Below are positions 25,674-32,475 of a DNA stretch of 40,697 nucleotides, piece by piece (positions within the stretch are counted from its first letter, which is position 1; each line of letters starts with the position of its first letter). The position numbers and the translations under genes were made by a program. The notes beneath the pieces were generated by a model. That model did not search any database. It was not told the origin of the DNA and worked only from the letters and a program-made list of their open reading frames with translations. Source of the stretch: a bacterium (lineage in GTDB: Bacteria; UBP18; UBA7526); assembly GCA_030619985.1 (NCBI GenBank), contig JAUXAI010000005.1:1-40697 (forward strand), given 5' to 3'.

Positions 25674-26327
25674 ATGTATGTTCCAACCAAAGTATGCCTG
25701 ACCAAGGGAGTGGGAAAGCATAAGGAGAAACTGACCAGTTTCGAGCTTGCCCTGCGTAACGCTCAGATTGCAAAGTATAATATAGTAAATGTCTCGAGCA
25801 TCATTCCCCCTGCCTGCCAGCTCATTCCCTTAGCAGAGGGACTAAAATATCTTGCTCCCGGACAGATCATCCATTGCGTAATGAGCAAGAACGCTACCAA
25901 TGAGCCCCACCGCCTCATCGCTTCCTCCATTGGGGTGGCCGTTCCCAAAGACCCTAACCAGTATGGCTATCTCTCAGAGCACCACTCTTGTGGAGAGACG
26001 GAACAGAAAGCCGGGGATTATGCCGAAGATCTGGCGGCCTATATGCTGGCCACCATCTTAGGGGTAGAGTTTGAGATTGGGGCAAGTTATGATGAAGAAA
26101 AGGAACTCTGGAAGATTAGTGGTCAGACAGTGAAGACTACTAACATTACCCAGTCTGCTATTGGAGACAAGGATGGGCTTTGGACCACGGTCTTAACCGC
26201 TGCTATTCTCATTCCTCCGATGAAGATACCCGAAATAAAACCAGCAGAAGCAAAAGAGGAAGCCAGAATACTATCGCTGAAAGCGGAAGAGATACCTGAA
26301 CCAAAAAAGGAGCCGATAAAAGTTTGA
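25674..26327 (+). CDS. pdaD: Pyruvoyl-dependent arginine decarboxylase
   Basis: 'YNIVNVSSIIPPACQLI' self-cleavage region, 'HCVMSKNATNEPHRLIASSIGVAVP', 'GYLSEHHSCGETEQKAGDYAE'. Confidence 0.92.
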   Translation: MYVPTKVCLTKGVGKHKEKLTSFELALRNAQIAKYNIVNVSSIIPPACQLIPLAEGLKYLAPGQIIHCVMSKNATNEPHRLIASSIGVAVPKDPNQYGYLSEHHSCGETEQKAGDYAEDLAAYMLATILGVEFEIGASYDEEKELWKISGQTVKTTNITQSAIGDKDGLWTTVLTAAILIPPMKIPEIKPAEAKEEARILSLKAEEIPEPKKEPIKV

Positions 26328-27181
26328 ACTTTGGAGATATAGATAGGGAGTTCTCTGGCTTTGAAAAATCCAAAATAGTCATCCTTCCTGTTCCCTATGA
26401 AGCGACGACTACCTATCGGAAGGGAACTCAGAAAGGTCCAGAAGCAATCATTGAAGCTTCCCGAAATATAGAACTTTATGATGAGGAGACAGATTCTGAA
26501 CCCTATAAGGTTGGAATTCATACCCTGAAAGAATTCAGGGAAGGTTTTGACAATCCCCAAAAGATGATCAAGGCCCTGGCAGATAAAGTCCAGGGCCTTT
26601 TTTCTTTGGGGAAATTAGTCATTGCCTTGGGCGGGGAGCATACCATTACCCTGGGAATGGTAGAAGGCTTAAGGCGAGAAGAAAAAGATTTTTCCATCCT
26701 CATCTTAGACGCCCATGCTGACTTAAGAAATTCCTATGAGGGGACGAAGTATTCCCATGCCTGTGGTGCTCGAAGGCTAATAGAAGAAAACAGAATTCTT
26801 CAGGTGGGGATAAGAAGCCTCTGCCAGGAAGAGGCAGATTTTATTAAGAAGAAAGATTTAAAGCTCTTCTATGCTAAGGATATTGTAGGTAAAGAAGACT
26901 GGATGGAAGAAGTAATCTCTCGCCTATCAAATAAAATATATCTTTCAATTGACTTAGATTTCTTAGACCCTTCCATTATGCCTGCTGTAGGAACCCCTGA
27001 ACCTGGTGGTCTGGGGTGGTATGAGACATTAAAATTCCTGCGACTCCTCACCAAAGAGAAAAAAATCTTAGGTATAGATGTCGTGGAACTCTGTCCCATT
27101 CCTTCGGACATCCCCTCTTCATTCGCTGCCGCAAAACTCATCTACAAACTCATCGCCTACCGCACTACAACTCAATATTAA
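26324..27181 (+). CDS. speB: Agmatinase
   Basis: Ureohydrolase motifs 'GGEHTIT', 'DAHADLRNSYEG', 'SIDLDFLDPSIMPAVGTPEPGGL'. Confidence 0.93.
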   Translation: MNFGDIDREFSGFEKSKIVILPVPYEATTTYRKGTQKGPEAIIEASRNIELYDEETDSEPYKVGIHTLKEFREGFDNPQKMIKALADKVQGLFSLGKLVIALGGEHTITLGMVEGLRREEKDFSILILDAHADLRNSYEGTKYSHACGARRLIEENRILQVGIRSLCQEEADFIKKKDLKLFYAKDIVGKEDWMEEVISRLSNKIYLSIDLDFLDPSIMPAVGTPEPGGLGWYETLKFLRLLTKEKKILGIDVVELCPIPSDIPSSFAAAKLIYKLIAYRTTTQY

Positions 27182-27231
27182 CACATTTAGAATATCTCCT
27201 ACCTTTTCTCCTTTACTTCTTCTTTTCAAGG

Positions 27232-27256
27232 ACCCGCCTCTTCGGCGGGTTTTTGC
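27232..27256 (+). terminator. Rho-independent terminator after speB
   Basis: acccgcc-tcttc-ggcgggt followed by ttttg. Confidence 0.85.
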
Positions 27257-27324
27257 TTTCAGCAAAGAACTTAAGAATTTGGAAACAAGTATTTTATTTG
27301 CATTTTGATGAAAGCAAAATTTGT

Positions 27325-27353
27325 TTGTTTTTTAGCTCTGAATGTGGTAAAAT
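27325..27353 (+). promoter_or_regulatory. Candidate promoter TTGTTT-N17-TAAAAT
   Basis: 17-nt spacer, 5/6 -10, just upstream of MEMO-AMMECR1 gene. Confidence 0.5.
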
Positions 27354-27371
27354 TATTTGTAGAGGTGCGGA

Positions 27372-28880
27372 ATGAAGAAGGGTTCAGCCTTAGTGACGTT
27401 TTTAGTGATTTTTTTGGCTTTGTCTCTTTACGCTCAAGTTCAAAAGACCCAGACTACACCAAAGAAAGTCAGAAGGCCAGCGGTAGCCGGTGCCTTCTAT
27501 CCTGGCAGTAGACTCCTTCTCCAGAGGCAAGTGGATGGATTCTTAGCAAAAGCAAGGAAGGTAGAATTAGAGGGAGAACTAATTGCTTTAATCTCTCCTC
27601 ATGCGGGTTATATCTACTCTGGACCGGTAGCCGCCTATGCTTATAAACAGTTACAAAGAAAAGATTTTGATACCGTGATCTTGATTGGTCCCAGCCATCG
27701 TGTTGGTTTTGCTGGGGCTTCTATTTATAATCAAGGCCCTTATCAGACGCCATTGGGCTTGGTAGAGGTTGATTCTGATTTAGCAAGTAAAATCATTGCT
27801 CAAGATAAGAGTATCAGATATATCCCCCAAGCGCATATCAGGGAACACTCCTTAGAGGTTCAATTACCCTTCTTACAGAGGACATTAAAGGACTTCAAGA
27901 TCATTCCCATCCTCATTTCCGATTCCTCACTAAAAAATTGTCGAATATTAGCAGACGCTATTTTTGTGAGTATAGAAGGGAAGAAGGTCTTAATTATTGC
28001 CTCTACTGATCTATCCCACTACCTTTCTTATAAAGAGGCCTGCCGATTAGACAAAGTCACTCTTGATGCTATTGTAACCTTGAATCCAGAAGAGGTGGCT
28101 AAGAAAGGTGACCTTTGTGGCAAGGCAGCGGTCCTGACTACCATCATACTTGCTAAGAAACTGGGAGCAGATAAAGCAATTATTTTAAAGTATCTCAACA
28201 GTGGCGATACCGCCGGGCCCAAGAATGGCGTAGTGGGTTATGGTGCGGTTGCCATTGTAAAGAAAGGAGCAAAAAAGATGAAAGAGGCCTATTTTGAGCG
28301 AAGCGAAAAACAAGGTTCTGCCCGCAGGGCAGGTTCTTATACTAAAGAAGAGAGAGAAGAGTTATTAAAGATTGCCCGGGATTCTATTACAAGTTTTCTC
28401 ACTACCAGAAAGCCGCCCAAGATAGAGACTAAAAACTCAAAACTAAAGCAGAAGAGGGGGGTCTTCGTTACCTTAAGAAGGGGGGAGGCTTTGAGGGGCT
28501 GCATTGGCTTCATCGAACCTATCTTTCCTCTCTATCATGCGGTAAGCGAGTGTGCCATATCTGCGGCTACCAAGGACGTTAGATTCCCGCCAGTGACTAT
28601 AGAAGAATTATCCAAGATCACCATTGAGCTCTCTGTTCTATCTCCAACAAAGAGAGCCAGCGTTGATGAGATTGAGATGGGGATTCATGGAGTAGTGGTC
28701 AAGAAGGGATTCAATCAAGGGATATTCCTGCCCCAGGTGGCGACCGAGACCGGCTGGAATAAGGAAGAATTCTTAAGCCATCTATGTAGCGGGAAGGCCG
28801 GACTCCCTCCCGATGCCTGGAAGGACAAGGATACCGAGATCTACATCTTTACTGTAGAAAAATTCGAAGACACAAGATAG
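27372..28880 (+). CDS. Fused MEMO1 (AmmeMemoRadiSam B) - AMMECR1 (AmmeMemoRadiSam A) protein with N-terminal signal peptide
   Basis: 'RRPAVAGAFYPGS', 'LISPHAGYIYSGPVAAYAY', 'STDLSHYLSY' (MEMO); 'GVFVTLRRGEALRGCIGF' (AMMECR1). Confidence 0.92.
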   Translation: MKKGSALVTFLVIFLALSLYAQVQKTQTTPKKVRRPAVAGAFYPGSRLLLQRQVDGFLAKARKVELEGELIALISPHAGYIYSGPVAAYAYKQLQRKDFDTVILIGPSHRVGFAGASIYNQGPYQTPLGLVEVDSDLASKIIAQDKSIRYIPQAHIREHSLEVQLPFLQRTLKDFKIIPILISDSSLKNCRILADAIFVSIEGKKVLIIASTDLSHYLSYKEACRLDKVTLDAIVTLNPEEVAKKGDLCGKAAVLTTIILAKKLGADKAIILKYLNSGDTAGPKNGVVGYGAVAIVKKGAKKMKEAYFERSEKQGSARRAGSYTKEEREELLKIARDSITSFLTTRKPPKIETKNSKLKQKRGVFVTLRRGEALRGCIGFIEPIFPLYHAVSECAISAATKDVRFPPVTIEELSKITIELSVLSPTKRASVDEIEMGIHGVVVKKGFNQGIFLPQVATETGWNKEEFLSHLCSGKAGLPPDAWKDKDTEIYIFTVEKFEDTR

Positions 28881-29121
28881 GTAACCACGGATTAGACCCC
28901 ATACCGTCGCCTACGGCGAGCTACGGAGCAGGCAGATTTGACGGATTATAAAACCACAGGTAAACACAGCATAGAAACTAAAATCTTATGAATATTTTTT
29001 CTGTGTTCATCCGTGTTAACCTGTGGTTCCAAAAATAATCTGTGATCTGTGGGAATCTGTCCCGAAGGGATCCCGTTGGGATAAGAAATCTGTGAGAATC
29101 TGTGCCTAAAAGGAGGCGGAG

Positions 29122-29586
29122 ATGGCAGAAGAGAAGAAAAAAGATGAATTGAATTATCAATTTGTGAGTCTTGTCTTTTCCCTCCAGCAAGCAGCCATGG
29201 CCCAACTGGGCAAGATAGCCAATCCCGCTACGGGAAAAATGGAGAAGAATCTCATTCAGGCAAAGGCCACTATAGACATGCTCGAGATGCTGAAGGAGAA
29301 GAGCAAAGGCAATCTCACTGATACCGAGCAGAAGATAATATTGAATACTCTGGACAATCTCTATCTCAACTATGCCGATGAAGTGGAGAAACCTGCAACC
29401 CTGTCTGCCGACGAGGCAGGCGCAGAGGGCGCAGAGAAACTGGCAACCGCAGAGACCGCAGAGAAACCCGCAGAGGAGAAACCTGCAACCCTGTCTGCCG
29501 ACGAGGCAGGCGCAGAGGGCGCAAAAGAGACCGCAAAGCCCGCAGAGGAAAAAGAAGAAAAAGAGAAGGGAGGTGAGAAGAAATGA
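29122..29586 (+). CDS. DUF1844-like protein with repeat-derived Ala/Glu/Pro-rich C-terminus
   Basis: 'QFVSLVFSLQQAAMAQLGKIANPATGKMEKNLIQAKATIDMLEMLKEKSKGNLTDTEQKIILNTLDNLYLNY'. Confidence 0.85.
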   Translation: MAEEKKKDELNYQFVSLVFSLQQAAMAQLGKIANPATGKMEKNLIQAKATIDMLEMLKEKSKGNLTDTEQKIILNTLDNLYLNYADEVEKPATLSADEAGAEGAEKLATAETAEKPAEEKPATLSADEAGAEGAKETAKPAEEKEEKEKGGEKK

Positions 29587-30356
29587 AGTCAAGAGTAGTT
29601 ATCATTTTAGTTCTAGTCTCAATCCTGGCTTTTATTCCTACCCTAGCGAAGGCCCAGACCTCTGAGAGTAATGAAGAGGAACAGACTATCTCTGTAACCA
29701 GTAAGGGGAAGGTCAAGGTGACTCCAGACGTTGCCTATCTCCTATTGGGAGTAAAGACCCAGGCTCTCTCTGTTCAGGAGGCCTTGAAAGAAAACAATCG
29801 CATCATGGACTTGGTAATAAAGGAGTTAAAAGCAAAAGGGATTAAGGGTGAGAACATAAGAGTAATCGGGCCAGTAATGAGAAGGGCGGGAAGGGCTTAT
29901 TTCCAGAGGGAAGCCCCTACTGGATTTGAAGTAGCTAAGAAAATCATCGTTACCTTGGATAAGATTGGCTCTGATCCGGATAAGATGGGGGAGAGAGTAG
30001 CAGAAATCATCGATGGAACAACTAAGGCTGGGGCCAATATCTGGGGGAAAGAGAAAGGATATGATCCCAGAGAAAGACCTTGTATTCTCTTTTCTGTCAA
30101 GGAGGTAGAGAAATATAGGGAACAGGCTTTAGAAAGGGCACTTGCCAAAGCCAAGCCAGAGGTAGAGAAGATTGCGGCCAATAAGGGATTAAAGATTAAG
30201 AAGATAAAGTCCATATCCAAATGGAAACCTGTCTCAGGACCTGATAGCTGGTGGGAGAGAGGATATGGAAAGGACTTACCCGAGGGGCCAAAGGTTGATA
30301 GTCTCAAGGATATCGAGATCTCTGTCTCTGTCAGGGTGACTTACACTGTGGAGTGA
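29583..30356 (+). CDS. SIMPL-domain (DUF541) exported protein, copy 1
   Basis: Signal peptide; 'ISVTSKGKVKVTPDVAYLLLGVKTQALSVQEALKENNRIMDLVIKELKAKGIKGENIR'. Confidence 0.9.
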   Translation: MKSRVVIILVLVSILAFIPTLAKAQTSESNEEEQTISVTSKGKVKVTPDVAYLLLGVKTQALSVQEALKENNRIMDLVIKELKAKGIKGENIRVIGPVMRRAGRAYFQREAPTGFEVAKKIIVTLDKIGSDPDKMGERVAEIIDGTTKAGANIWGKEKGYDPRERPCILFSVKEVEKYREQALERALAKAKPEVEKIAANKGLKIKKIKSISKWKPVSGPDSWWERGYGKDLPEGPKVDSLKDIEISVSVRVTYTVE

Positions 30357-30363
30357 GTGATAG

Positions 30364-30389
30364 AGGGCCCAGGGAATTCCCTGGGCCCT
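30364..30389. repeat. 26-nt perfect palindrome AGGGCCCAGGGAATTCCCTGGGCCCT
   Basis: Sequence equals its own reverse complement. Confidence 0.95.
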
Positions 30390-30403
30390 TGCAAAAGAAG
30401 AAG

Positions 30404-31138
30404 ATGAAAATAAAGATTGGTTTCGCATTTTTATTACTAATGGTGTCTTCTTTATCTCTTCTTGCTCAGGAGAAAACCATCTCCGTCATTGGTGAAGAAA
30501 GCATTAAAGTAAAGCCAGATGTTGCCTATCTTCTCTTGGGAGTGGAGAATCAGAACTCCTCGGCTCAGGATGCCTTAAAGGATAACGCCATCATCGTCAA
30601 TCGAGTAATAGGAAAATTAAAGGAAGCTGGAGTTCGGCAGGAATCTATCACTATCCATAATCCTACCCTATCTCCCTTCTTCAAATTCCAGTACTTTCCA
30701 CCGAAGATATCCCTGGCTGGATTTCAGGCCTTCAGAAGGATAGTAGTAACCCTGAATAGGTTTGAAGGAATGGAGAGATATATTGACATCGCTACCAAAG
30801 CCGGAGCCAATGTCTGGGGAAGAAAGGGAATATCCAGTTTCATCTTAGAAGGAGAGAATACCTGCATTCTTTATTCTGTAAAGGATTACAAGAAATATGA
30901 ATCCCAGGCCTTGAAGAAGGCCCTAAAGGAAGCAAGAAAGAAGGCAGGGGAAATTGCCCTCAGTCTGGGGAAGAAGATAAAAGGAATGAGATCCTTCTCA
31001 GAGGAGACCTATGAGTGGAGGTCCATCGACCTCTGGCTGAAGAGGTTTGAGGAAGGCCTCCCTTCCGGGCCAAAGGTGGCAAACCTGAGGGATATCGAGA
31101 TCTTGATTACCGTAAGAGTAACCTATACTCTGGAATAA
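30404..31138 (+). CDS. SIMPL-domain (DUF541) exported protein, copy 2
   Basis: Signal peptide 'MKIKIGFAFLLLMVSSLSLLAQ'; 'ISVIGEESIKVKPDVAYLLLGVENQNSSAQDALKDN'. Confidence 0.9.
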   Translation: MKIKIGFAFLLLMVSSLSLLAQEKTISVIGEESIKVKPDVAYLLLGVENQNSSAQDALKDNAIIVNRVIGKLKEAGVRQESITIHNPTLSPFFKFQYFPPKISLAGFQAFRRIVVTLNRFEGMERYIDIATKAGANVWGRKGISSFILEGENTCILYSVKDYKKYESQALKKALKEARKKAGEIALSLGKKIKGMRSFSEETYEWRSIDLWLKRFEEGLPSGPKVANLRDIEILITVRVTYTLE

Positions 31139-31145
31139 AATAATT

Positions 31146-32294
31146 ATGAGACTGAGTAGAAGGATAGCAAGGACCATAGGAGCAATGCTCCTCCTTGCTT
31201 TTTTTATCATTATAGGAGCACTTATCGTGAATACCAGAAGACCAAACAATCCCAGGACTGGTGCTACGCCTAAGAGAGGGGAGGTCAGACTCCATCCCGC
31301 GATGTACTGGGAGAAATTACCGGACAAGAGGGTGAGATGTAACCTATGTTTCAGGAAGTGTGTAACCCGGGATGGGGAGATCGGCGTCTGCAGAAACAAA
31401 ATAAATAAAAATGGAGAATATTATACCCTGGTCTATGGCATTCCCTGCGCTGTCCAGATAGATCCTATTGAGAAAGAGCCCCAGCATCATATGCTCTCAG
31501 GAAGCAGGATATTATGCATCGGGACTGCCAGTTGTAACTTCCGATGTAAGTTCTGCCACAACTGGCATATGTCCCAGAGGAACATCTACCAGACATTAAA
31601 TTATGACCTTCCACCAGAGAAAATCGTAGAACTGGCCATTAAAAATAAATGTCCCACCATCTCCTTTACCTATAACGAGCCTACCGTATTCTATGAGTAT
31701 ATGCTCGATATCGCAAAACTTGCCCAGAAAAGGGGAATAAAGATACTCTTCCACTCCAATGGTTCTATGTCTCCAGAACCCTTGAGAGAACTTCTCAAGT
31801 ATAGCGATGCAGTAACCATTGATCTCAAAGGATTCACCAATAAATTTTATAGCGAGGCTTCTTCAGCAAGATTAGAGCCAATTCTTGAGACCCTGAAGAT
31901 TATTAAGGAAGAGGGGAAGTGGCTTGAGATTGTGAATCTCATTATTCCTACCCTGAATGACAATCCCAAGGATATCAGAAGGATGTGCGAGTGGATAAAA
32001 AAGAATCTTGGGGAAGAGGTCCCCATCCATTTCAACAGGTTTTCCCCTTCTTATAAACTGCAGAACCTTCCTCCTACGCCAATAAAGACCTTGGAGGAGG
32101 CGAAAAAGATTGCTAAAGAAGTGGGCATAAAGTATATCTATATCGGGAATGTCCCGGGACACAAAGGAAACTCCACCTACTGCCCGAAATGCAAGAAGAG
32201 ATTGGTGAGAAGAATTCACTTCGCCATCTTAGAGAATAAAATAAAAGAGGGAAGATGCCCTTATTGCGGAGAGGAGATCCCCGGCCTCTGGTAA
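31146..32294 (+). CDS. AmmeMemoRadiSam-system radical SAM enzyme with N-terminal hydrophobic anchor
   Basis: 'CIGTASCNFRCKFCHNWHMSQ' (CxxxCxxC); 'LNDNPKDIRRMCEWIKKNLGEEVPIHFNRFSPSYKL'; N-terminus 'SRRIARTIGAMLLLAFFIIIGALI'. Confidence 0.93.
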   Translation: MRLSRRIARTIGAMLLLAFFIIIGALIVNTRRPNNPRTGATPKRGEVRLHPAMYWEKLPDKRVRCNLCFRKCVTRDGEIGVCRNKINKNGEYYTLVYGIPCAVQIDPIEKEPQHHMLSGSRILCIGTASCNFRCKFCHNWHMSQRNIYQTLNYDLPPEKIVELAIKNKCPTISFTYNEPTVFYEYMLDIAKLAQKRGIKILFHSNGSMSPEPLRELLKYSDAVTIDLKGFTNKFYSEASSARLEPILETLKIIKEEGKWLEIVNLIIPTLNDNPKDIRRMCEWIKKNLGEEVPIHFNRFSPSYKLQNLPPTPIKTLEEAKKIAKEVGIKYIYIGNVPGHKGNSTYCPKCKKRLVRRIHFAILENKIKEGRCPYCGEEIPGLW

Positions 32295-32475
32295 AACACG
32301 CCTGCCCCGTTGTCGCGAAGCGACTTTACGGAGAATAGACGCGAATGGAAAAAAACGCGAATCATCACGAATAACCCCCTGTCTATCTATCTAATTTTTC
32401 TTTCTCTTTGTTTCCAAATTCTTAAGAATTTGGAAACATTAATTTTGTAAAATTAGAGTGGCAGAGAATAGACCT

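Noticed and set aside
27078-27511. Plus-strand ORFs 27078-27308 and 27305-27511
   Set aside because: Overlap the speB end, its terminator and the MEMO signal peptide in other frames; no family resemblance.
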